This document shows, one piece after another, positions 1-5,602 of a DNA stretch of 8,173 nt. Each line of letters begins with the position of its first letter. The stretch's first letter is position 1. A program made the translations under genes and the position numbers. The notes below the pieces were generated by a model. It had not been told where the DNA came from. It made no database searches and worked only from the letters and a program-made list of their open reading frames with translations. The stretch comes from JBBDWJ01 sp040902925 (lineage in GTDB: Bacteria; Acidobacteriota; Terriglobia; Bryobacterales; UBA6623), in contig JBBDWJ010000049.1 in assembly GCA_040902925.1 (NCBI GenBank), forward strand, positions 1 through 8,173, written 5' to 3'.

Positions 1-819
1 AAGATTTATTCGGGAGTCCACTACGCCTACCGCTCGCTCGACGTTCAGCTCGGCCGCCCTGGCCGCGACAAAGAGATCGAAGCGTTTCAAGACTTTCTAC
101 GCAACAGCGGCAAGCTGGGCATTCCGATTACAAGCTACGATTTCCATCCTGCTAATACCTACACGACCGCGGAGGTGGATACGCCGCGCGGCTACCGCGC
201 CCGCGAGTTCAAGGTTTCTGATTTTCGAAACAAGGTCGAGAAGCAGCGCTTCGAGCGGGAATACACGGCGGATGAAATCTGGGCCAACTACACCTATTTC
301 ATGAAGGCTGTCTTGCCCGTGGCCAAAGAGGCCGGAGTCAAAATGGCGCTGCACCCCGACGATCCGCCGCTCGCGAAAATGAACGGCGTCGCAAAAGTTC
401 TGGTTCACTATGACGGCTACCGGCGCGCCGAAGAGATTTCCGAGCAGATCGAGGGGAAGAGAAGCCCGCACTGGGGTTTGACCTTCTGCGTCGGCACCTG
501 GTCGGAAGGCGGCGGCAAGATGGGCAAGAACGTGTTTGAGATGATCGGCGACTTTGGCGCCCGCGGCAAGATCCTCGAGATTCATTTCCGCAATGTCACG
601 AGCCCGTTGCCGGATTTTGTCGAGACGTTTCAGGACGAAGGCTACATGGATATGTACCAGGTGATGAAGGCGCTGCGGCAGGCGCGCTTCGATGGCATGA
701 TGGTGCCCGACCATGTGCCCGCGCTGGCCGGAGATAAAGGGATGAATCGCGCGGGCACGGCGTATTGCATCGCCTACATGCGGGCTCTGTTGCGCCGGGC
801 GAATGAGGAAGTGGGTTGA
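1..819 (+). CDS. uxuA: Mannonate dehydratase, C-terminal part (5' end outside window)
   Basis: The frame is open from base 1 to the TGA at 817-819, giving 272 codons; the family is usually about 340-395 residues, so roughly the first 80-120 are missing. UxuA dehydrates D-mannonate to 2-keto-3-deoxygluconate in cytoplasmic glucuronate catabolism, using a divalent metal. Hallmarks are visible, counting from window codon 1: HPDDPP (H118), FCVGTW (C163), HFRNV (H195) and PDHVP (D237). These match in order and spacing the His-Cys-His-Asp metal ligands described for UxuA TIM barrels. An internal GTG at 175 is not the start, because the homologous sequence runs upstream of it. The next gene starts 43 bp downstream with no clear terminator between. 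No other hexuronate gene is visible. Function is assigned by family motifs; a related sugar-acid dehydratase specificity cannot be excluded. Confidence 0.88.
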   Translation, partial: KIYSGVHYAYRSLDVQLGRPGRDKEIEAFQDFLRNSGKLGIPITSYDFHPANTYTTAEVDTPRGYRAREFKVSDFRNKVEKQRFEREYTADEIWANYTYFMKAVLPVAKEAGVKMALHPDDPPLAKMNGVAKVLVHYDGYRRAEEISEQIEGKRSPHWGLTFCVGTWSEGGGKMGKNVFEMIGDFGARGKILEIHFRNVTSPLPDFVETFQDEGYMDMYQVMKALRQARFDGMMVPDHVPALAGDKGMNRAGTAYCIAYMRALLRRANEEVG

Positions 820-862
820 ATCCGGGGTTTGAATCTGGCCAGACTCGTACTTGCTTTGTAAT

Positions 863-1105
863 ATGAGAACGATGGATACGAATCCAATCTTCCGGCCGCG
901 GTTGCTGTTGGCCGTGGCGCTGCTTCAGGATCGGCCCGAGAAGGGTCTGAAGCGTGGACAGGTCGGCACAGTCGTGGGGTTGCTCCATGATCGCGCTCTT
1001 TTGACTGAATTCAGTGATGACAGCGGTCGCTGCTATGCTCTCGAAGCGGTCGACTCTGATCTGTTACTGGAACTGCATCACGAACCTGCCGTCGCGGTAG
1101 CATAG
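863..1105 (+). CDS. Small DUF4926-type protein
   Basis: An 80-residue product from ATG 863; an in-frame ATG at 872 would give 77. A TTG at 851 is open too but less likely. The core, about residues 15-70, reads as ALLQDRPEKGLKRGQVGTVV, then a short loop, then DDSGRCYALEAVDSDLLLEL. This is the DUF4926 pattern: a small beta-barrel-like domain with the sequence L-x-D-x-P-E-x-G-L-x-x-G-x-x-G-T-V-V. Its biochemical role is unknown. No signal peptide or membrane segment is seen. There is no Shine-Dalgarno sequence; TAATAT at 859-864 sits 7 nt before the 872 ATG, which would fit a leaderless start there. DUF4926 genes are often found as small partners of other short genes in accessory regions, but no obvious partner is adjacent here. 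It lies between an intact uxuA and an eroded uxuA copy, so it may have arrived by insertion or rearrangement (inference). Confidence 0.65.
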   Translation: MRTMDTNPIFRPRLLLAVALLQDRPEKGLKRGQVGTVVGLLHDRALLTEFSDDSGRCYALEAVDSDLLLELHHEPAVAVA

Positions 1106-1189
1106 GCAGACTCTGCGCCTGCCGGCTTACCCCGATTTGCCCATCTCCTAGCCTAGAGTTTCCTCGCCAAAGTATTCAGCTTCGGAAAG

Positions 1190-1367
1190 CAGCGCGACTC
1201 CCAGGTTGATATGGCAGCCGCATTGGCGGCGCTCCGTAAGGCGGGGGATTCCGCGCCTGCTGCACCCCGACCACGTGCCCAGCCTGCCGAATGATGAAGG
1301 TCAGCGCGCGGGTTGGGGTTATGCCGTCGGACACATCAAAGCGCTATTGCGGCAAACAAAGTCGTAA
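1190..1367 (+). pseudogene. C-terminal remnant of a second mannonate dehydratase, frameshifted
   Basis: Two reading frames together spell the C-terminus of a UxuA relative. In frame 2, bases 1208-1246 give DMAAALAALRKAG. After one extra G in the G5 run at 1243-1247, frame 3 from 1248 gives IPRLLHPDHVPSLPNDEGQ, then RAGWGYAVGHIKALLRQTKS and a TAA at 1365-1367. This aligns without gaps to the last part of the upstream gene (DMYQVMKALRQA, then VPDHVPAL, then RAGTAYCIAYMRALLRR). Nothing convincing of the protein remains before about 1190, and the same frame has a stop at 1154-1156. The metal-ligand Asp of PDHVP survives, but the other ligands are absent. Divergence from the upstream gene is considerable, so this is an old paralogue rather than a fresh duplicate. 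The 1106-1189 stretch before it shows nothing I recognise. The left border is approximate. Confidence 0.75.
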
Positions 1368-1377
1368 GCAGTGTGAT

Positions 1378-1782
1378 CTAGAGGAACAACTCGACTGGTG
1401 CGCGGAAAAACTCGGCCAAGCGCTTCGCTTGAGTCTTGCTGATCGCGCGGCTTCCGTTCAACACGGCGGAGGCAGAACCTTTGTTTCCTAAAACCGGCCA
1501 AACGTCCTTGTGACGCAAGCCACGGTCCTCCATAAGGGTTTGTAGGTGCTCCTGCGGTGTGGAGGGCTGCAGGGAATAGTGCTTGGATTCAAAATCCTCC
1601 ACGAGGATCGTTAGAAGCTCCGCCACTAACGTCTCTTCCGGAGTTGGCTTTTCGCGCTGGTCCAATTCATCCAGAAACGCAATTGCCCTGTCGTTCTCGG
1701 CTTCCGTGCGAATCGGGCGTGGCAGGATCGCGCCGAGTAACTTGGCGTAGGCCGTTTCGTCGATCTTTTTTGGGCTCCTCAT
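1378..1782 (-). CDS. higA: HigA-type antitoxin with XRE-like helix-turn-helix
   Basis: The start is chosen at ATG 1782-1780, which overlaps the toxin stop as ATGA, the usual sign of translational coupling; GGAAAG lies just before it. A GTG at 1791 would add three residues. The 134-residue product has an N-terminal helical half (residues 8-75, with the family-like stretches YAKLL, LPRPI and LVEDFESKHY) and a C-terminal helix-turn-helix at about 76-125 (TPQEHLQTLMEDRGL, then SASAVLNGSRAISK). This is the layout of HigA antitoxins of the HigB-first type. The protein should bind HigB, neutralise it, and repress the operon through the dyad at 2072-2090. The HTH lacks the common L-T-Q-x-D-L wording and has HKDVWPVLGN instead, but the recognition-helix pattern is intact. 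It ends with TAG at 1378, 10 bp from the stop of the convergent uxuA remnant. Repressor and antitoxin roles are inferred from the family. Confidence 0.88.
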   Translation of the reverse strand: MRSPKKIDETAYAKLLGAILPRPIRTEAENDRAIAFLDELDQREKPTPEETLVAELLTILVEDFESKHYSLQPSTPQEHLQTLMEDRGLRHKDVWPVLGNKGSASAVLNGSRAISKTQAKRLAEFFRAPVELFL

Positions 1783-2066
1783 TCTTTCCACTTACCCCGC
1801 TCGTATTCCTCGTGAGTCAGAATATGGCGGACAAAAACTCGCTGCGTGCGATAGTTCACTCGGGCAATCAGGCGGTAGCGATTTCCCTTGATGTTGAAGA
1901 CCGTCAGTCGCCCAACCGCCTCGGCATGATTGAAGTCCCGCTGGGTTGCGGTGAGGCTTGACCAGTCCGCCCGGCGCGTAATGCGAAGCCACTGGTCCAG
2001 CGCCGTGGTCGAGTCCGGATGCTTGACCGCGAAATCGCGAAGCGCCCTGCGGCTGATCACCCGCAT
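1779..2066 (-). CDS. higB: HigB-type toxin, ribosome-dependent mRNA interferase family
   Basis: A 95-residue protein starting at ATG 2066-2064, with the full HigB toxin pattern. The N-terminus is MRVISRRALRDFAVKHPD and the centre is W-S-S-L. A beta-core, VFNIKGNRYRLIARVNY (56-72), follows, then FVRHILTHEEYERGKWK (78-94). In this RelE/HigB superfamily, conserved basic residues and His near the C-terminus (here R80, H81 and H85) take part in cutting mRNA on the ribosome. Length and motif spacing are normal, with no internal stop or missing block, so the toxin appears intact. It is the first gene of the operon, ahead of its antitoxin, as is typical of higBA. There is no Shine-Dalgarno sequence. 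The -10-like box ends 5 nt before the ATG, suggesting a leaderless mRNA. Activity on cells is inferred, not shown by the sequence. Confidence 0.9.
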   Translation of the reverse strand: MRVISRRALRDFAVKHPDSTTALDQWLRITRRADWSSLTATQRDFNHAEAVGRLTVFNIKGNRYRLIARVNYRTQRVFVRHILTHEEYERGKWKE

Positions 2067-2071
2067 AGCTT

Positions 2072-2090
2072 AGTTTACATTTTGCAAACT
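2072..2090. promoter_or_regulatory. Putative HigA operator (8-3-8 inverted repeat)
   Basis: AGTTTACA (2072-2079), spacer TTT, TGCAAACT (2083-2090): the arms match at 7 of 8 positions. The dyad covers the -10 box and most of the spacer of the higBA promoter and ends 5 bp before the higB start codon. This is where an autorepressing antitoxin would bind. The assignment to HigA is inferred from position. Confidence 0.5.
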
Positions 2091-2100
2091 CGTTTCGCAA
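2072..2100 (-). promoter_or_regulatory. Putative higBA promoter
   Basis: Reading the minus strand, a -35-like TTGCGA (2100-2095, 4/6 to TTGACA) is followed after exactly 17 nt by a -10-like TAAACT (2077-2072, 4/6 to TATAAT). The predicted transcription start falls at about 2066-2065, the A or T of the higB ATG, so the transcript would have little or no leader. Both boxes are imperfect. The correct spacing, placement and overlap with a dyad operator support the call. Confidence 0.5.
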
Positions 2101-2161
2101 GGGCTTGAGAATGGGCGGGTAAGCGGCCGGGATGCTTTCCTGTTGTTCCCGCGTCTCCCGC

Positions 2162-2167
2162 TAGACT
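2162..2167 (+). promoter_or_regulatory. Weak -10-like box before the YdjM-family gene
   Basis: TAGACT (4/6 to TATAAT) ends 6 nt before the ATG at 2174, the spacing expected of a leaderless transcript. No credible -35 box is seen at 16-18 nt, and no Shine-Dalgarno sequence precedes the gene. A single hexamer can arise by chance. Confidence 0.22.
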
Positions 2168-2173
2168 GATCGG

Positions 2174-3181
2174 ATGGACTCGGTGACACAGTTCCTGCTG
2201 GGGGCCGCGATCGGCGGCGCCATGCTCGGCCCACAGGCCGGACGCAAGGCGCTGCTGTGGGGCGGAGTCTGCGGAACGCTGCCCGATCTGGATGTGTTCA
2301 TCCCGCGCAGCGACCCCGTGGCGGAACTCACCTACCACCGCGCCGCTACCCACGCTGTTTTCTTCTTAACGCTTGCCACTCCGCTCATCGCGTTGCTGAT
2401 CGAGCGCATTCACCCGGAGTTGCGGCGCGTTCGCGGACGTTGGTGGTTGACGGTCTGGCTTTGCTTGGCCACGCACCCGCTGCTCGATTGCTTTACAGTC
2501 TATGGCACGCAGATTCTGCTTCCCTTCAGCGACTATCCCGTCGCCTGGTCGACGATCTTTATCATTGATCCGCTGTACACAATCCCCCTCGCTGTGGCGG
2601 TGATTCTGTCGTTGCGGCGCGTTTCGACACGCGGGGCGCATGCCGCGCGGCTTTGTATGATCGCCCTCGCTCTCAGTTCCGCCTACCTGCTGGCTACGGT
2701 CGCGATCAAGGCCCGCGTCGATTCCGTGACTCGCGCGAGCTTGCGCAGTCAGCAGATTCCCGCGGAGACGTTTCTCGCCACGCCGGCGTTCTTCAACACG
2801 GTGCTCTGGCGTGTCATCGTGATGACGCCAGACGGCTACCTCGAGGGCTACTACTCCCTGCTGGACTCGTCGGGCCGCATTGAGTTCAGTGCGCATCCAA
2901 ACAACCCGTCGCTGTTGGCGCCGATTCATGACAACTGGGCGGTTGCGCGGCTGAGATGGTTTACCAGGGGTTTTTATCGCGTCCAGGAAACGGCCGAGGG
3001 GATTACGATGGCCGACTTGCGGATGGGCTCCGAGCCCTCGTATATCTTTTCGTTTCGCGTCGGCGCGCGCAGCAACGGCCAAGTCGTTCCGGTGTTGGTG
3101 CAACGCGAACCCACGCCCGGGGTGCCGCCCGGCACGCTCAACTGGGCGTGGCGCCGGATGTGGGGCCTCGGCGATGAGTAG
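2174..3181 (+). CDS. YdjM-family membrane-bound metal-dependent hydrolase
   Basis: A 335-residue protein from ATG 2174. The N-terminal ~180 residues carry the YdjM/DUF457 (LexA-regulated inner-membrane hydrolase) signature: MDSVTQ plus a Gly-rich segment (1-17), GTLPDLD (34-40), HRAATH (55-60), THPLLDCF with YGTQ (100-113), PFSDYP (117-122) and DPLYTIPL (132-139). The His and Asp residues of these motifs are the likely metal ligands. Hydrophobic stretches at about 61-76, 90-105, 124-147 and 160-178 indicate several membrane segments. Residues 190-335 form a soluble-looking extension (for example RVIVMTPDGYLEGYYSLLD, then RWFTRGFYRV) absent from the short YdjM proteins but common in longer family members. 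The substrate is unknown. The gene is divergent from higBA with about 107 bp between start codons. No Shine-Dalgarno sequence is visible, and no downstream terminator is evident. Confidence 0.85.
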   Translation: MDSVTQFLLGAAIGGAMLGPQAGRKALLWGGVCGTLPDLDVFIPRSDPVAELTYHRAATHAVFFLTLATPLIALLIERIHPELRRVRGRWWLTVWLCLATHPLLDCFTVYGTQILLPFSDYPVAWSTIFIIDPLYTIPLAVAVILSLRRVSTRGAHAARLCMIALALSSAYLLATVAIKARVDSVTRASLRSQQIPAETFLATPAFFNTVLWRVIVMTPDGYLEGYYSLLDSSGRIEFSAHPNNPSLLAPIHDNWAVARLRWFTRGFYRVQETAEGITMADLRMGSEPSYIFSFRVGARSNGQVVPVLVQREPTPGVPPGTLNWAWRRMWGLGDE

Positions 3182-3340
3182 CGGAACACCCTGCGGCCTA
3201 CGTAGTCGGTCGTTCCCCACAAGCACGAATCGATGCGGCGGCAGTGGCAGGGCTTCCGCCAGGCTTGGTTTCTTGCGGACTCGTGGCCGCCTGCTCGATC
3301 AACCATGCGTCATACAACACGAATGGCAATGGAGTAATCC

Positions 3341-3362
3341 TTCCACGTCATCTGTCGTAGTA
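3341..3362. promoter_or_regulatory. Weak BlaI/MecI-like dyad upstream of the ligase promoter
   Basis: TTCCACGTCA, spacer TC, TGTCGTAGTA. The left arm matches the reverse complement of the right at 7 of 10 positions, and the right arm resembles the TGTCGTA or TGTAGTA half-site of BlaI-type repressors. It lies 11 bp upstream of the candidate -35 box. Similarity could be chance. Confidence 0.2.
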
Positions 3363-3373
3363 CAAAAGATGCA

Positions 3374-3402
3374 TTGTCGCGGCGCGGCCCCGCCCTTACA
3401 CT
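3374..3402 (+). promoter_or_regulatory. Putative promoter for the A-T didomain gene
   Basis: TTGTCG (3374-3379, 4/6 to TTGACA), 17-nt spacer, TACACT (3397-3402, 4/6 to TATAAT), followed by AT-rich AAATTTTT. The predicted start near 3409 would leave a leader of about 137 nt before ATG 3546. Support is the spacing and the local drop in GC only. Confidence 0.3.
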
Positions 3403-3545
3403 AAATTTTTGCTAGGTGTTTGCTCTTAGCGCGCATCCGGCCTTCTCCCCAGGAATCCGAGCGGCGGCCTTCGCATCGCCGACTGACCAACAGACCGGCG
3501 AGCGCCGTTTTCGCGTGCCGCCGTGGAACGCAAGCCGTGATCTCT

Positions 3546-5417
3546 ATGAGACTTGACGAGATTCTCCAAACGCAGACGCAGCGTCAGCCCGGCCGGCCTG
3601 CTGTCATCGTGCCTGGAGGAGCTTCGCTCTCGTACGGGGAGCTGGCGAAGAGTGCCGGGCAGATCGCGGAGCTCCTTAGCGAGGCTGGACTGACGGCGGA
3701 CGGCCATGTCGCGTTGTGCTTACCCAATGGTCCAGAAATGCTGGCGGCTTTCTTTGGAGCAGTCCAAGTTGGGATCGCCGCGCCGGTTGCGCCAGCGTCT
3801 CGCGAGGCTGAGTTGGAAGCCTGTTTTCAGGACCAGAACGCGGCCGCGATCGTGGCAATGGAGGGTTCCGCGGCGATCGAAGTCGCACGACGGCGAGGTT
3901 TGGCTGTCGTGGAGCTTCCGGCGGAAAACCAAGGGTGGCAGGAGGGCATCCAAGAGGGGATCAATCTAAAGCTCTATCCGGCCCTGCCGGCGATCCCGGC
4001 TGCGACCGGCGGCGCCGCGGCGATAGCTGAGAGGAAACCACCAAAGAGTAGCGAAGACGGGGCGCTGCTGCTGCACACCTCGGGAACCACCTCGCGGCCC
4101 AAACAGTTTGTCTTGACGCATCACAATATCTGCGCGGCCATTCAACTCGCCGCGCGGCACCTTCGTCTCGGCCTCGGGGACCGCTACCTCAACGTCATGC
4201 CGTTGTTCCACACGCACGGACTGATGCGCTGCTTGTGGACGATCGCAACCGGCGGCACGATCATTTGCCCATCGAAGTTCGAGGCCGCGCTGTTCTTTGA
4301 TTGGGTCGAGGACTTTCAGCCCACCTGGTATTCGGCAGTACCGACGATTCACCAGGCGGTGCTTGCCGAAGCCCCGCGGCATCGCGCGGCTCGCGAGCGG
4401 CGTCAACTTCGTTTCGCGATTACAAATTCCGCGCCCATGCCGCCCAAGGTCGCCGACGCGCTGGAGCAAGAGCTTGGCGCGCCGGTGCTGGAACTCTACG
4501 GCTGTTCAGAAACCTGCTCGGCTACCTTGGCCCCGCTTAGCGAACGGCGTGGCGACGGACGCGCGGACAACGGGGCGGCGCGAACGCGCAAGCCGGGTTC
4601 GGTCGGCGTACCGCTTATCGATCTGGCCATCATGAACGAGTCGGGCAGTTTGCTTAGCGCCGGCGAAGTCGGCGAGATCGTGATGCGCGGCGACACGGTG
4701 ACGGCCGGCTATCTTGGCAACGACGAGGCTCAACAGGCGGCGTTCACCGGCGGCTGGTTCCGCAGCGGGGACCTGGGTTACGTCGACGAAGACGGCTTCG
4801 TATTCGTCAACGGGCGTCTGAAGGAAATCATCAATCGCGGCGGCGAAAAAATTGCTCCGCTCGAAGTTGACGCGGTGCTGCTGAATCACCCGGCGGTGGC
4901 GCAGGCGGCGACCTTCGCGGTGCCGCACGGAACGCTCGGCGAGGAAGTTGCAGCCGTGGTGGTGCTGGCGGCGGGCATGACCGCCAACGCGGAAGAGATA
5001 CGCGCGTTCGCCGCGGAGTATTTGTCGCCGCAGAAAACACCCCGCCAGATTCTGATCGCCGGCGAAATCCCAAAGAGCCGTACCGGGAAAATCATCCGGC
5101 GCGAGTTGGCCGGCATCCTCGGGCTGAATTTTAACGGCAACGGGCTCGGGCGGCGTTCCGAATGCGTCGCGGCGAGCACGCCTCTCGAAAAAGCGCTGGA
5201 GGAGATCTGGGCCGACGTGCTGGGGCTCGATCAAGTCGGCGTTACCGAGAACCTGTTCCGGTTGGGAGGGAATTCCCTGACCGCGATGCAAATCGCCGGC
5301 CGCATAGCCGATACGATGGACATCGAGTTGCCGGCCGCGGTTTTCTTCGAGCACCCCACTATCGCTGAGCTAGCCAAAATCATCGAGCACGACAGCGTTG
5401 CACCAACGTCCCGCTGA
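3546..5417 (+). CDS. AMP-forming acyl-CoA synthetase/adenylation domain fused to a carrier-protein domain (A-T didomain)
   Basis: The 623-residue start at ATG 3546 is chosen because adenylation-fold similarity begins at MRLDEILQTQ; the frame is open back to 3420 but that part looks noncoding. The enzyme should activate a carboxylic acid with ATP and load it on its own phosphopantetheine arm or on CoA. Core motifs in order: TSGTTSRPK (178-186, phosphate loop), MPLFHTHG, TWYSAVPTIHQ, ELYGCSE (316-322), RSGDLGYVDEDG (D409), GRLKEIINRGGEKI (423-436) and PKSRTGKIIRREL (Lys515, catalytic). The carrier domain occupies about 543-620, with LFRLGGNSL and Ser577 as the attachment site. The wording is closest to the Fum10/Pcs60 (oxalyl-CoA synthetase-like) branch rather than to typical NRPS A-domains. 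Gln187 follows the loop where Gly is usual. No condensation, reductase or thioesterase domain is present in the protein or its neighbours, and the substrate is unknown. Confidence 0.87.
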   Translation: MRLDEILQTQTQRQPGRPAVIVPGGASLSYGELAKSAGQIAELLSEAGLTADGHVALCLPNGPEMLAAFFGAVQVGIAAPVAPASREAELEACFQDQNAAAIVAMEGSAAIEVARRRGLAVVELPAENQGWQEGIQEGINLKLYPALPAIPAATGGAAAIAERKPPKSSEDGALLLHTSGTTSRPKQFVLTHHNICAAIQLAARHLRLGLGDRYLNVMPLFHTHGLMRCLWTIATGGTIICPSKFEAALFFDWVEDFQPTWYSAVPTIHQAVLAEAPRHRAARERRQLRFAITNSAPMPPKVADALEQELGAPVLELYGCSETCSATLAPLSERRGDGRADNGAARTRKPGSVGVPLIDLAIMNESGSLLSAGEVGEIVMRGDTVTAGYLGNDEAQQAAFTGGWFRSGDLGYVDEDGFVFVNGRLKEIINRGGEKIAPLEVDAVLLNHPAVAQAATFAVPHGTLGEEVAAVVVLAAGMTANAEEIRAFAAEYLSPQKTPRQILIAGEIPKSRTGKIIRRELAGILGLNFNGNGLGRRSECVAASTPLEKALEEIWADVLGLDQVGVTENLFRLGGNSLTAMQIAGRIADTMDIELPAAVFFEHPTIAELAKIIEHDSVAPTSR

Positions 5418-5564
5418 TGCGCGCGGGGTGCGTTCATCCGAACGAGCGCGGCTCGAACCCCTCGTAGGCAGCCCTAACACCTTATCCACGACTCGAGAAT
5501 TCGAAGTTCCGTTCGACCCCGGCTCTCTGATCGCTCCTGGGGCCCGGTTGCGGATCGAAAAAAA

Positions 5565-5595
5565 TTGAACAATCGGCCGCCCTTCTACGTATAGC
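5565..5595 (+). promoter_or_regulatory. Possible promoter for the ADOP permease
   Basis: After an A-tract (5558-5564) comes TTGAAC (5565-5570, 4/6 to TTGACA) and, 19 nt on, TATAGC (5590-5595, 4/6 to TATAAT). The box ends 7 nt before the ATG at 5603, so the transcript would be leaderless or nearly so. The spacer is long, which weakens the call. The rest of 5418-5602 holds short hairpins without T-tracts and no gene. Confidence 0.28.
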
Positions 5596-5602
5596 CGGTA
5601 TC

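Larger units (their letters stand above)
3182..3545. other. 364-bp intergenic region with no gene
   Basis: No convincing coding signal on either strand. The open frame running into it from the ligase gene (from 3420) reads as an Arg/Pro/Ser-rich stretch with no adenylation-domain similarity. The notable parts are a dyad at 3341-3362, a promoter-like pair at 3374-3402, and a local AT-rich patch around 3397-3415 in otherwise GC-rich sequence. No terminator hairpin with a T-tract was found for the upstream gene. Confidence 0.6.

Noticed and set aside
1291..1491. 66-codon plus-strand frame overlapping the uxuA remnant and the higA 3' end
   Set aside because: It reads the remnant in the wrong frame and then runs antisense to higA; the better explanation is a frameshifted pseudogene plus higA.
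1557..1961. 134-codon plus-strand frame across higA and higB
   Set aside because: Antisense to two clearly recognised toxin-antitoxin genes; no family resemblance.
2366..3226. 286-codon minus-strand frame over the YdjM-family gene
   Set aside because: Overlaps a recognised gene almost completely and shows no recognisable family features.
3420..3545. 42-codon N-terminal extension of the ligase
   Set aside because: Arg/Pro-rich with no similarity to the adenylation fold; the domain begins at the ATG at 3546. Not treated as coding.
4506..5354. 282-codon minus-strand frame inside the ligase gene
   Set aside because: Opposes well-conserved adenylation and carrier motifs on the plus strand; its composition is typical of an antisense shadow.
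5430..5456. Two adjacent small hairpins (CGTTC/GAACG and CGAGC/GCTCG) after the ligase
   Set aside because: Stems of only five base pairs that compete with each other, and no T-tract follows, so not called as a terminator.
5498..5525. GTTCGACCCC stretch resembling a tRNA T-loop
   Set aside because: The flanking bases do not form a T-stem, and no anticodon arm or acceptor stem is found upstream.
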